This document shows positions 16,588 to 24,330 of a stretch of 64,000 nucleotides of DNA, in pieces. Positions within the stretch are counted from its first letter, which is position 1, and each line of letters opens with the position of its first letter. Under the pieces are notes generated by a model. The model worked only from the letters and a program-made list of their open reading frames with translations. It searched no databases and was not told the DNA's origin. Source of the stretch: CAZJVD01 sp964549505 (GTDB lineage Bacteria; Bdellovibrionota; UBA1018; CAZJVD01); contig CAZJVD010000013.1 in the NCBI GenBank assembly GCA_964549505.1, positions 1-64,000 on the forward strand, read 5' to 3'. Position numbers and translations under genes: made by a program.

Positions 16588-17343
16588 CTAATAAAAAAAG
16601 CGAAGAACGGCGCGCGCTAGCGATGGCGCGAATGCGAACATCTGAGTCAACAAACGGGCACCTGGACCCACAAAGATCTCGACTCTCGAACGCGGAATCC
16701 CAGAAAAAATCTTTTCCGCCGCAGTGTCTGCGCTGATCACAAAGCGCTGAGCCCCGGGAGGAAGATCGTAACCGCGTGCAGCGCCCTGATGAATCATGTC
16801 GGTCTCCACAAATCCGGGCAACACGATCTTCACATCAAGCGGAAGACCCGTCATTTTAGCTTCTTCGGCAAGCGCGCGGCCCAGTGCAAGCACAGCAGCT
16901 TTTGATGCCGCATACGTCGCGATGAAAGGTGCCGGCAAAAGAGCCGAAAGCGACGAAATCAAAACAAGTTCGCCGTGCTTTTCTGGTCGACGTTCCTTGA
17001 GACTGTTCACGACCAGAGAGCAACCCGCAAGAACCCCACCCCAGTTGATTCGCATCACACGATCACGTTCTTCAGAGGTCTGCTTATGAAACGGCCCGAC
17101 GACGGTCACCCCCGCATTGAAGATCCAACGATCGATCGGCCCCAGCTGTTTCTCTGCTTCGATGAGCGTCGCTTTCAAAACGGTCTCATCGCTTGCATCC
17201 CCTACAAAGGAACGCATTTCACCGCTGATGGCCGCGGCGATCTCAAGATCAAGCACACTGACTCGGTAACCTCGCTTCAGATGTGTGCGAACGAGGGCCG
17301 CGCCAATTCCACGCGAACCACCCGTAATGAAAACGTGCTTCAT
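16588..17343 (-). CDS. short-chain dehydrogenase/reductase (SDR)
   Basis: Classical SDR of 251 residues. The nucleotide-binding motif TGGSRGIG is at residues 7-14, NAG near 77, the catalytic Ser in ISSLSALL, and YAASK with catalytic Tyr and Lys near 145-149. It ends with a hydrophobic tail (LLTQMFAFAPSLARAVLRFF) that may attach it to membrane or hydrophobic substrate. It overlaps the end of the M24 peptidase gene by 4 bases and is last of a leftward operon that includes a diiron protein and a hydrolase. Substrate unknown; a lipid or small hydrophobic alcohol/ketone is plausible from the operon. Confidence 0.9.
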   Translation of the reverse strand: MKHVFITGGSRGIGAALVRTHLKRGYRVSVLDLEIAAAISGEMRSFVGDASDETVLKATLIEAEKQLGPIDRWIFNAGVTVVGPFHKQTSEERDRVMRINWGGVLAGCSLVVNSLKERRPEKHGELVLISSLSALLPAPFIATYAASKAAVLALGRALAEEAKMTGLPLDVKIVLPGFVETDMIHQGAARGYDLPPGAQRFVISADTAAEKIFSGIPRSRVEIFVGPGARLLTQMFAFAPSLARAVLRFFY

Positions 17344-18188
17344 ACGGCATCCCCGACTTTACGATGCGGAACATCGTCGTCTAACCACCGCGCTTCCCCG
17401 TCGGGACGGACCACAAGAATCTCTTCGAACTTCGCCCCAAATCGTCGTCCACCATGACCCCCACGCGTACCCCCGTGTGTACCCCCACGTGTACCCCCAC
17501 GTGCACCAAGATGCGGCTCGATCGCCCAAAGGCGTTCGGTCCCACCGGGAATCACACCGGACTGCTTGGGCCCAAGCAACGCAGGCCAAATACCACGACC
17601 CAACACCATAGCGTACGCGTGCACCGAAAACGGTCGCAACAATCCCGGAATTTTCTGAAAGGGTGTTCGTCTGAGTTCGTGACCCAACACATGAAAGGGA
17701 TAGCGCCGGTGCGCGCAGTCCATGTCGTTCTTCTGAAACTCTTGATCGACACGATCCCAAACAGCCTTACGCGTTCGAAGTGTCTGCACCCAGCCCGGAA
17801 GCTGCGAACGCATCTCGGCGAGGAGTTTTTTTGCTGCCAATACCTCAGTATTCTCACCAAACGACGTCGTGTAGCCGATGTCGGCCATGAACCCATCGAC
17901 CATGGGTGCGCAGTCTAAGATCACAGCGTCGCCGACCTCAAGTTTTCGTTCGCTCGGCATGAAATCCCAGTACCATTTCATCCCGTCAAAGCGCGTGCGA
18001 TCTCCGAACCAAGCAAACGGCGTGTGAAAATACCCACCTGCGCCGTGGTCCTTTAAAAACGTCTCCATGAGCTGAGCGACTTGACGTTCGGATATGCCTT
18101 CGCGAAAAAACCCCTCGGTCGTTTGCGCGCATTGAAACGCCAAGCGCTGCGTGCGACGAAAACCGTCGAGATACTCTTCAGACTGCAT
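17340..18188 (-). CDS. M24 family metallopeptidase (Xaa-Pro aminopeptidase-like) with glycine repeat
   Basis: Pita-bread fold peptidase of about 282 residues. Two metal Asp residues lie in VILDCAPMVDGFMADIGYT, the His in FHVLGHEL, and two Glu in WAIEPHLG and FGAKFEEILVV, the five ligands of M24 dinuclear enzymes. Unusually, a run of GGT(R/H) units encoded by 12-base DNA repeats separates the last two ligands. ATG 18188 is chosen: AGGTGG lies a few bases ahead and the start overlaps the end of the hydrolase gene. The longer frame to 18416 runs through the hydrolase gene. It may cleave Xaa-Pro bonds or, as in some relatives, creatine-like compounds. Confidence 0.83.
   Translation of the reverse strand: MQSEEYLDGFRRTQRLAFQCAQTTEGFFREGISERQVAQLMETFLKDHGAGGYFHTPFAWFGDRTRFDGMKWYWDFMPSERKLEVGDAVILDCAPMVDGFMADIGYTTSFGENTEVLAAKKLLAEMRSQLPGWVQTLRTRKAVWDRVDQEFQKNDMDCAHRRYPFHVLGHELRRTPFQKIPGLLRPFSVHAYAMVLGRGIWPALLGPKQSGVIPGGTERLWAIEPHLGARGGTRGGTHGGTRGGHGGRRFGAKFEEILVVRPDGEARWLDDDVPHRKVGDAV
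17455..17502. repeat. 12-bp tandem repeat (four copies) inside the M24 peptidase gene
   Basis: Four adjoining copies of a 12-base unit with consensus GTACCCCCACGT; copies three and four are identical, one and two differ by two to three bases. Read on the minus strand it gives the repeated peptide GGTR/GGTH. As the unit is a multiple of three, copy-number changes would lengthen the loop without breaking the frame. Confidence 0.9.
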
Positions 18189-18933
18189 GAGCCACCTCAT
18201 CGCCAATCCACGCATGAAGAAACCCAGCGACCGCCTTGGGTTGATCTTCATGCATCCAATGACCGCCCGGTACGATGCGCACCACCGGATGCTTTGAAAC
18301 ACGAAGCGCTTCTTGTTGCGTGACCGGCAAGACGAAAACATCGTCTTTGCCACAGAGAAGAAGTGCGGGTGCCTCGAGTGGTTCGGCCTTTCGAAAAGCG
18401 TGCAGAAGCTCTGCAAGACTGCGTCGGTAGTGTCTGAGCATCCCGTAGCGCCGATTCAGAAGGGACCGCTTCTCAGGGGGCATCGGAAAAAACTTACGCG
18501 ACAATAGTGCCCCCGAAAAACGTAGCAAGTTCTCACTCAGCACCGGCACCTGAAAGAGCAACACGTACGAACTGCGAACGATCTGCTTGATCTTGAACCA
18601 GCGATGTAAAAACATCGGCAAGGTCATGCTATTGACCAGAACAAAACCGGCGAGCTCCCGTCCAAGATGCTTCGCAAGTGCCCACGCATAGATTCCGCCG
18701 ATGTCATGACCCAAGACAATCCACCGTAAACAAGAGTCGGGATCCTGCTTTTGAATCTCGGCAAGACAGTCGTCGACCACTTGATCGCTGCGAGAACGTT
18801 CCGGAGTGAGCGAGAGACTAATCCATCGAAGGCCTTGGAGACTTTCCTGGCGCTTCAAAGCCTCAAACGTCGACGCGTCGTCAGGAAAACCGTGGACAGC
18901 GATGATACCGAGCGATTCGAAAGGTGACTCCAC
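18178..18933 (-). CDS. alpha/beta hydrolase with Asp nucleophile (epoxide hydrolase-like)
   Basis: 251 residues. The oxyanion-hole motif HGFPDD is at about 15-20. The nucleophile elbow reads GHDIGG, so the nucleophile is Asp, not Ser. An acid (GKDDVFVLP) and the catalytic His (PGGHWMHEDQP) complete the triad. Asp nucleophiles are characteristic of epoxide hydrolases and haloalkane dehalogenases, which attack via an alkyl-enzyme ester. The cap region between is helical and basic. The start codon is GTG. It lies 15 bases after the AurF-like diiron gene and overlaps the M24 gene, a placement suggesting work on a product of the oxygenase. Confidence 0.85.
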   Translation of the reverse strand: MESPFESLGIIAVHGFPDDASTFEALKRQESLQGLRWISLSLTPERSRSDQVVDDCLAEIQKQDPDSCLRWIVLGHDIGGIYAWALAKHLGRELAGFVLVNSMTLPMFLHRWFKIKQIVRSSYVLLFQVPVLSENLLRFSGALLSRKFFPMPPEKRSLLNRRYGMLRHYRRSLAELLHAFRKAEPLEAPALLLCGKDDVFVLPVTQQEALRVSKHPVVRIVPGGHWMHEDQPKAVAGFLHAWIGDEVAHAV

Positions 18934-18948
18934 CTGAGAGATTCTAGC

Positions 18949-19947
18949 TCACCTGAGTTTACGCGTCTTGAGTTTTGGTAGTGGGAGAACAAACGCTCCC
19001 TGCCGCTCTGCAAATCGCAGAACCTTCTTATGCGCATTCAAGTTGATCAAAGAACTAACATAGGGAACCTCGGTCACGAGTTTCCAGAGCGTGGTGATCT
19101 TCGGTTGCTGTTCTAAGAACGGTAGGAGCTCAGAGATCTTGGCAAACATGGGATGCTTGTCTCTTAAATGCACAGCATTCTGAACACGACTGAGGGACGA
19201 CATCGTCCAGAGTATTTGAACCAGCTGTGCTGCCAGGACATCGACTTTTTGAAGCATCCGATTCGAGAATCCAGTCATGAAACTCTCTTGGCAGACCTCG
19301 AGTATCAGATAGGGAAACGGACTGTGGCGGGCTTCTTCTTCGAAATGTTTCTGATGAATCTCGGCATAAAGAGGTTCGAGCGTTCCATAAAACGGCTTCA
19401 TGGCCTGATGAAGCAGCAAGAATTGCTGCTCAACCGTCGCTACCACCCACCAGAACACATGGCTACCGAGTTCAAGACTCTGTTTGAGCAGCCACTCGGT
19501 ATTCGTATGATTGATTTCGGGCAGGATCGACTCGAGCGTCGGTCGGTCGACGCCCAGACTGTTTGCGAAGACCTCGACGTAACGCCGAAACGTGTCGGCG
19601 TGCTTTTTTTCTTCGAGAAAGAACTGCTCGCCAACCGCGCGGAACTCGGGACTGATGGGGGCCGCCTCGAAAAGTGCGTCCCACGCTTGCGGGCGTAAGC
19701 GGATCAGACACTCTTCCATTTCGTAAATACTGCGCGCGATGATCAACCCCATGATCTGTGAAATCAGAAGTCGATGTTCGACACCGGCACCGGGGAAAAC
19801 GAGGGCGTCGTCATCGAGAGGCACCAAGGGCTTTGAGAGATCGACTCGATCACGCCACTGAATTGATTTTTCGATATCCCAAGCGTGTTTTTTTTGCTCA
19901 GCAAGAAGTTTGGCTAAGGATTTCGCGTCAAACGGCGAAAGGGCCAT
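18949..19947 (-). CDS. AurF-like diiron oxygenase family protein
   Basis: 332-residue helical protein. MEECLIRL, AVGEQFFLEEKKHADTF and, 75 residues on, HFEEEARH supply the E, ExxH, E, EExxH ligands of a ferritin-like diiron centre. Length and motif order resemble the AurF family of diiron N-oxygenases. ATG 19947 is used, because the frame extending to 20307 is low-complexity Arg-rich and overlaps the metal-permease gene. It is third in a leftward operon and directly precedes an Asp-nucleophile hydrolase. Substrate unknown; AurF membership is likely but not certain without alignment. Confidence 0.7.
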   Translation of the reverse strand: MALSPFDAKSLAKLLAEQKKHAWDIEKSIQWRDRVDLSKPLVPLDDDALVFPGAGVEHRLLISQIMGLIIARSIYEMEECLIRLRPQAWDALFEAAPISPEFRAVGEQFFLEEKKHADTFRRYVEVFANSLGVDRPTLESILPEINHTNTEWLLKQSLELGSHVFWWVVATVEQQFLLLHQAMKPFYGTLEPLYAEIHQKHFEEEARHSPFPYLILEVCQESFMTGFSNRMLQKVDVLAAQLVQILWTMSSLSRVQNAVHLRDKHPMFAKISELLPFLEQQPKITTLWKLVTEVPYVSSLINLNAHKKVLRFAERQGAFVLPLPKLKTRKLR

Positions 19948-19970
19948 GCGCTTATAAGTGTAACCCAGTC

Positions 19971-20609
19971 TTACGATGCGTGCGACACGACAAAAAGATT
20001 GACGGCGCCGAACGCTGCAAGCGTTAACCCCGCCAAAACATCGCCGTAGTGCTCGAGCCATACTTGGTCGAGCTTCAGAAAACCTAGGCGCACGAGTGTC
20101 GCCGCGCCTGAGAGGGCGACGATCACACCGGTCACAAAGGATATCGACGTCAGTATCAGGGCCGATGTCCCGAAAGGTGCCGCCGCAAGAAATGTCGGCA
20201 AAGCCCCCAAGCACGGTGAAAACCCAGCCACGAAAAGAAAAGCGTACGGACGCCCCGCGCGCCCAGACTCTGGCTCTTCGGGCCCGTGATGCGAGTGCCC
20301 GCGACAACGATAGTGTTCCCGGTAGTTGATCGCTGCGTACGTAAGGCCAAAAACCAAAAGCACGATGCCTGCAAAACGTTCAATCGACTCATGGTGGTCT
20401 TCGATCAAACCACGTCCAAAACAAAACAGTGAAATGCCCAACAGGAGGGACGTCGCGATATGTCCGCTCGCTGCCACCAACGACGCTTGGATCGTCTCGC
20501 GCACACCCCAACGGCGCTTTCGTGAGACCAAAACGACTGGGAGCCAATGAGCCGGTGTCACCGAGTGCAAAAAACCCATTATTCCGGCGGAAAGTATGAC
20601 GAGGCCCAT
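19971..20609 (-). CDS. NicO/UreH-like membrane permease
   Basis: 212 residues with about six membrane helices. Helix 1 has GFLHSVTPAHWLPVVL, similar to the HxxxPDH-type metal motif of nickel/cobalt permeases and UreH-like proteins. A central cytoplasmic loop carries HYRCRGHSHHG, and FVAGFSPCLGALPTF has the small-residue P-C pattern of the broader LysE/DsbD-type fold. This suggests transport of a divalent metal such as Ni2+, Co2+ or Fe2+. It sits 23 bases ahead of the diiron-protein gene, so metal supply for that enzyme is a reasonable guess. Family assignment is moderate. Confidence 0.68.
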   Translation of the reverse strand: MGLVILSAGIMGFLHSVTPAHWLPVVLVSRKRRWGVRETIQASLVAASGHIATSLLLGISLFCFGRGLIEDHHESIERFAGIVLLVFGLTYAAINYREHYRCRGHSHHGPEEPESGRAGRPYAFLFVAGFSPCLGALPTFLAAAPFGTSALILTSISFVTGVIVALSGAATLVRLGFLKLDQVWLEHYGDVLAGLTLAAFGAVNLFVVSHAS

Positions 20610-20630
20610 GGATGTTCTCTAGATTGGGTT

Positions 20631-21158
20631 TTAATCGACTTTCGAAAGAACGGAAACCCGTAAGCCGCAGAATTTATCACGCACGCCTTGTAGGCGCTTT
20701 TGCACACGATCCAGCGTCTCGACCATTCGGGGAAGGTTTCCAGCTTCGGCATACCCATGAAGGGAAACGAAATCGTCGGCGATCCTATAGAGCTCGGGGC
20801 GCAAACCACGAAGAGCCGGATCTTCATCCGTAATGTCCAGATACTCCTGCACCGTCGAAAGGGAACGCCGCGCCCACGTCGCCCAATCGCCACGTTGATC
20901 GTCTCGGATTCGCGGGACCACGCGCTCGGCGGTGTTAGCTCCCTGCGCGTGTACTGAAGCCAAGCCGCGCACTGCGGTCACTTCACTATAGACCGAGTTA
21001 AGAGCAGCGTAGGCGTCGACGACTTCTTCGTGCAGCTTCGGCACGTCGTGGTTACAGACCTCGGCAAAGTCATGGTCATTGCAGCTCGAAGCGATCACGG
21101 CGAACAAAGCGATCCCTACGAGTGCTAGAAGTCGAAGTTTTGGACAAGGCACGACCAT
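20631..21158 (-). CDS. lipoprotein of unknown function
   Basis: 175 residues. A basic N-terminus and hydrophobic core end in a lipobox, VIASSC, with the lipidated Cys at residue 26. Behind it are CNHDVPKLHEE and a predominantly helical body, with one more Cys near the C-terminus (KFCGLRV) that could pair with CNHD. No family recognised. It is the first gene of the leftward run that continues with the metal-permease-like protein. It is divergent from fliC. Confidence 0.65.
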   Translation of the reverse strand: MVVPCPKLRLLALVGIALFAVIASSCNDHDFAEVCNHDVPKLHEEVVDAYAALNSVYSEVTAVRGLASVHAQGANTAERVVPRIRDDQRGDWATWARRSLSTVQEYLDITDEDPALRGLRPELYRIADDFVSLHGYAEAGNLPRMVETLDRVQKRLQGVRDKFCGLRVSVLSKVD

Positions 21159-21292
21159 TGTCTCCGCTTCGGCATTTTCCGAACACTCGGCAAATTTTTT
21201 AGCATCTCTGAACTAGGTCATTAATTTGCCACGTGAAAAAATTCTGGACTGTTTTTGTCGTGTATAAGTACTTGAAATCATAAAAAAAATTT

Positions 21293-21319
21293 TAAAGTGG
21301 GAAAAATCTGCACCGATAG
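21293..21319 (+). promoter_or_regulatory. sigma-28 (FliA) promoter of the flagellin gene
   Basis: TAAA at 21293-21296, exactly 15 bases, then ACCGATAG at 21312-21319. This is the classic FliA layout TAAA-N15-GCCGATAA with only the first and last -10 bases differing. Transcription would begin near 21326, leaving a roughly 120-base leader before the flagellin start. It implies that flagellin is a late class gene in a FliA hierarchy. Confidence 0.8.
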
Positions 21320-21339
21320 GTGGGGTGTCGTTAGGAGGC

Positions 21340-21423
21340 ATGGAATTGCCAGATGCGAGTGAGGTTATCGGAACCCCACAAACATCTCGACGCGACGAAA
21401 CTTTTTCACGGAGGAGGTCATGA
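21340..21423 (+). CDS. leader ORF 1 in the flagellin mRNA
   Basis: A 27-codon frame in the predicted flagellin leader, beginning ATGGAATTGCCA directly behind TTAGGAGGC and ending TGA at 21421. The Shine-Dalgarno match is very strong but only about one base from the ATG, so initiation may be inefficient. Its stop codon overlaps the start of the next small frame. No similarity is recognised; any role would be regulatory. It may also be fortuitous. Confidence 0.3.
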   Translation: MELPDASEVIGTPQTSRRDETFSRRRS

Positions 21424-21443
21424 TGACAAAACGAGGAGAATAA
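21420..21443 (+). CDS. leader ORF 2 in the flagellin mRNA
   Basis: Seven codons (MMTKRGE) with a strong GGAGGAGG just upstream, ending in TAA one base before the flagellin ATG. The flagellin's own GAGGAG lies inside this frame, at 21433-21438. Ribosomes finishing here would sit on the flagellin start, the arrangement expected for translational coupling. Function is inferred from position only. Confidence 0.3.
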   Translation: MMTKRGE

Positions 21444-21444
21444 A

Positions 21445-22281
21445 ATGGGACTACGTATTGCAACCAATATCCAGTCCATGGCTGCTCAGCGCAGCTTGGC
21501 TGGAAATAAGATGTCACAAGACAAGAGTCTTGAACGTTTGGCGAGCGGTAATCGCATTAACCGCGCCGCTGACGATGCTGCTGGACTCGCGATCAGCGAA
21601 AAGCTGTACTCGAATCTGCGCAGCATGAAACAAGCAGAACGCAACGCCAACGACGGGATCAGCTTGATCCAAGTCGCAGAAGGTGGTTTGAACGAGATCA
21701 ACAACATGCTCACACGCATGCGCGAACTCTCGATCCAAGCTGCTTCGGACACGATTGGTGATGCGGAACGCGGATTCGTCGACAAAGAAGTTCAACATCT
21801 CAAATCAGAGTTGAACCGAATTGCTGCGACGACAGAATTCAACGGAACAAAACTTTTGAACGGTTCCGTCGAAGAAGCGCTCGATTTTCAAGTCGGTATC
21901 CATAACGATCCGACGCTCGATCGCCTTCAATTCGACACAAAATCACTCATGACGACGCTAGACTCTCTCGGTTTGACCGAAGCAGCGACGACTTCAAAGC
22001 TTCAGGCACAAGAAAACCTGGGTATGTTGGACGCCGCCATGATGAGAGTGAACGAAAACCGTTCCTCACTCGGTGCTCTCCAAAACCGGCTCAACTCAAC
22101 GGTCACCAACTTGATGACGTATCAAGAAAACTTGGCCGCTGCGAAAAGCCGCATTCGAGACACGGATATGGCTGAGGAAGTCAGCACCCTCACGAAGGGC
22201 AATATCCTGACTCAAGCAAATATCTCGACGTTAGCGCAGGCTAACGCCAACGCACAGCAAGCTCTGAGACTTCTTCAGTAA
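21445..22281 (+). CDS. fliC: flagellin
   Basis: 278-residue filament protein. Residues 1-140 are the D0/D1 flagellin N-domain (LRIATNIQSMAAQRSLAGN, RLASGNRINRAADDAAGLAI, then NDGISLIQVAEGGLNEINNM). The C-terminal 90 residues form the second half of D0/D1 and end LAQANANAQQALRLLQ. The variable D2/D3 portion is nearly absent, as in the short flagellins of Bdellovibrio-type bacteria. A GAGGAG ribosome binding site precedes ATG 21445. Expression is expected from the FliA promoter at 21293, with two small leader frames in between. A terminator hairpin follows at 22317. It is exported by the flagellar type III system, so lacks a signal peptide. Confidence 0.97.
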   Translation: MGLRIATNIQSMAAQRSLAGNKMSQDKSLERLASGNRINRAADDAAGLAISEKLYSNLRSMKQAERNANDGISLIQVAEGGLNEINNMLTRMRELSIQAASDTIGDAERGFVDKEVQHLKSELNRIAATTEFNGTKLLNGSVEEALDFQVGIHNDPTLDRLQFDTKSLMTTLDSLGLTEAATTSKLQAQENLGMLDAAMMRVNENRSSLGALQNRLNSTVTNLMTYQENLAAAKSRIRDTDMAEEVSTLTKGNILTQANISTLAQANANAQQALRLLQ

Positions 22282-22316
22282 GCTCGCTCTGCCTGTTTTA
22301 TCCTCGTTTTCCTGAT

Positions 22317-22345
22317 GGGGGTTCTGTGGAAACAGAACTCCCTTT
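22317..22345 (+). terminator. rho-independent terminator after flagellin
   Basis: GTTCTGT (22321-22327) pairs with ACAGAAC (22332-22338) across a GGAA tetraloop. A G-T wobble and GGG/CCC extend the stem to 11 pairs, and TTT follows. The run of T is short, but position 36 bases after the flagellin stop fits. Confidence 0.6.
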
Positions 22346-22380
22346 CAGGCCTCGCTTGTTTGTGCGAAGAGTGAGGCGGC

Positions 22381-22505
22381 ATGGAAAACGATCTTCTTTC
22401 ACCTCGCCGGCGCTACATTCGAGAACTTTATGATCTCGAAAAGCTGAGCGCTTTGGCTTTGTCAGCAACACACGTCTGAACGTCGAAATCGGCTGCAACG
22501 CCTAA
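22381..22505 (+). pseudogene. truncated, frameshifted duplicate of the 5' part of trmB
   Basis: From ATG 22381 the frame encodes SPRRRYIRELYDLEKL, the N-terminus of the intact TrmB encoded at 23533-24255 on the other strand. In the shifted frame the next bases give ERFGFVSNTRLNVEIGCNA, the SAM-binding motif of the same protein (intact copy: ERFGFTSGTRLNVEIGCNA), then TAA. About 55 bases present in the intact gene are missing between the two blocks, which breaks the frame. The DNA of the first block differs at only a couple of positions over some 45 bases, so the duplication is recent. It lies as an inverted repeat relative to the intact gene. Confidence 0.85.
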
Positions 22506-22523
22506 CCTGTCTTATTGGGAGGT

Positions 22524-23498
22524 TCACGGCGAGAGACGAATCACGCAACCGACACGCGCAAAGAGTTTTCGAGTGGTCTCGGTTTGCGCCGCCAGCACGC
22601 GCAGCGCTGACTCTCGAGCGGCCCTATAGGATCGGTATTCCGCCCGCATCGGGATGAAGGACCCCTTTTTAGACCACTCAGGCCGGTCCGGCCAGAATTT
22701 TGAGAACATGGAAAGAAGAACCGCAACGATGCCGACCGACGCTACCACAACCCAGGGAGCCTCGGATGGCTTATTTACCCCCACCACGCTAAGAACGATG
22801 GCAAGAACATCCACGGCAGCGAACACAGCCAGGACGGTTAAGTGAGTGGTTCTTACCGTGCGGGCATGCTCCAACGTATGTGCTAGATGAGAACGCGCTT
22901 GCGGAGCTTCGCCGTTACGTATCACTGTCGACTCACTCGCGAGCTGGTCTACTAATCTCTGTCCCACCCCACTTCGGATCCAGTTCGGAACTGTGGCCCA
23001 GACTCTGACAAACGGTACGAGGATTCCTTCATCGATGGTCACGGCCTCGGATTTCACTAACTCGGCGGTGAGGGCGCGTACTTCGTTCTGAATAATGCCC
23101 TCATACGCTACACGAGCGCCGCCTCGATAATAGTTTTCTAATCCTGTGTTACCGGTCTGCCCGTTGTAGTGAGCAGCAAGAAGAGCGGTCCACGCTAGAT
23201 TGGACTGAACATTGGACTGAAAACTCGCCTGTCCAGAAACGTCCGACGGGGTAGTTGTGAATCGGGCCTCACCAACGTTCAGACTGTCCAAAACGGATTC
23301 AGAAAACCGGGGGTCAGAAACAAAACCGGAGAACCGGGTCCACTGTATTTCAGCATCGACCCTCTGACCGTGTTGCATATAAGCGGCAATTCGTTGTTCA
23401 ACAAGCGCCTGAAAAGAACTCGGTAGTCCCACGACCGGATCCGCTACCGCAGAGAACGCTGCTACGAGGCCACAAATCATCGTACAAAGTCGTCGCAT
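22524..23498 (-). CDS. unknown exported membrane protein, paralogue of the gene at 24331
   Basis: 324 residues. A signal peptide (MRRLCTMICGLVAAFSAVA) is followed by a periplasmic domain of about 190 residues, two membrane helices (VLAVFAAVDVLAIVLSVV and WVVVASVGIVAVLLSMF) and a C-terminal helical tail. Strongly shared with the gene at 24331-25374 are NEVRALTAEL, VTIDEGILVPF.RVWATVP, and the tail P.RAEYRSYR with A.QT..T.KLFA..GC..RL. No known family is recognised. The two paralogues flank intact trmB. The 3' end lies 18 bases from the trmB remnant. Confidence 0.7.
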   Translation of the reverse strand: MRRLCTMICGLVAAFSAVADPVVGLPSSFQALVEQRIAAYMQHGQRVDAEIQWTRFSGFVSDPRFSESVLDSLNVGEARFTTTPSDVSGQASFQSNVQSNLAWTALLAAHYNGQTGNTGLENYYRGGARVAYEGIIQNEVRALTAELVKSEAVTIDEGILVPFVRVWATVPNWIRSGVGQRLVDQLASESTVIRNGEAPQARSHLAHTLEHARTVRTTHLTVLAVFAAVDVLAIVLSVVGVNKPSEAPWVVVASVGIVAVLLSMFSKFWPDRPEWSKKGSFIPMRAEYRSYRAARESALRVLAAQTETTRKLFARVGCVIRLSP

Positions 23499-23532
23499 AG
23501 TTCGCGCAACCTGCCACGCGTGTCATAGCATG

Positions 23533-24255
23533 TCAACCGACGGGCGACTGTTCGTGCGCCAGCATGAACCGATGAATCGGCTTTTTTGCGTGGATAAAAA
23601 TCCGCTCAAAAAGCGTGACGTCAGGAATGGTGAGCGTTTCGGGAGCTGGATGGGCGCCGTGCCGATTGGGCTCATAGTGCAGGAGTTTCCAGGCTGAGCT
23701 TCCACGAATCTCACGATCGATCCACGCGGCGTAGGCCAGGTCGTCGGTGCGAATCTCAAGGGTGCCGCCGGAGCGGACAAGAGGTGCGACCTTATTGAGC
23801 CAGGCGGCCGTCAACAGTCTATGTTTATGATGAACACGTTTGGGCCACGGGTCAGGAAAAAAAATCGAGAGCGTGTCGATCTCATCCGGGGCAAAGAGCT
23901 TCGTCAGATCGTTTGCGTTCGCTCGGACGAAACCGGCGTTCTTGAGACCGCGCTTCTGAATCTTCTCGCATCCACGGAAGATCTGCTTGTGCTTCCAATC
24001 GACGCCTAGAAACAGCTCGTGCGGCGCCCTTTCGGCAAGCGCCAACAACACGTGTCCGGCGTTGCAGCCGATCTCGACGTTCAAGCGCGTTCCGCTGGTA
24101 AAACCGAAGCGTTCGCGATGGCGCCCCTGAACGAGCGAAAGGCTTTTCTCGGTTATGAGCGCCGCGCACAGCTTTTCGAGATCATAAAGTTCTCGAATGT
24201 AACGACGGCGAGGTGAGGCAAGAGCTTGGGTTTGGGTCTCGGTCGGATCGTGCAT
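23533..24255 (-). CDS. trmB: tRNA (guanine-N7-)-methyltransferase
   Basis: Forms m7G46 in the variable loop of tRNAs using SAM. 240 residues from ATG 24255. The N-terminus SPRRRYIRELYDLEKL, SAM motif LNVEIGCNAGHVLLAL, GVDWKHKQIFRG, and the TrmB hallmark FFPDPWPKRVHHKHRLL are all present. The C-terminus includes GGTLEIRTDDLAYAAWIDRE. The long open frame up to 24594 is not used because it would overrun the divergent gene at 24331 and carries no TrmB homology. A broken copy of its first third lies at 22381-22505. The gene lies between two paralogous unknown genes. Confidence 0.94.
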   Translation of the reverse strand: MHDPTETQTQALASPRRRYIRELYDLEKLCAALITEKSLSLVQGRHRERFGFTSGTRLNVEIGCNAGHVLLALAERAPHELFLGVDWKHKQIFRGCEKIQKRGLKNAGFVRANANDLTKLFAPDEIDTLSIFFPDPWPKRVHHKHRLLTAAWLNKVAPLVRSGGTLEIRTDDLAYAAWIDREIRGSSAWKLLHYEPNRHGAHPAPETLTIPDVTLFERIFIHAKKPIHRFMLAHEQSPVG

Positions 24256-24330
24256 CCAGCGCGTTTTCTCACAAACCCGGCGCGGGGGGAAGTTGACATG
24301 CGGCAGCACGTGTGTCAGGTTGCGCCAGCT

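Noticed and set aside
18949..20307. Longer start for the diiron protein, adding 120 residues
   Set aside because: The extension is Arg-rich low complexity antisense to the metal permease gene and would need co-translation across it; ATG 19947 fits the family.
22298..22498. Open frame opposite the flagellin terminator and trmB remnant
   Set aside because: Explained fully by the trmB remnant on the other strand; no ribosome site.
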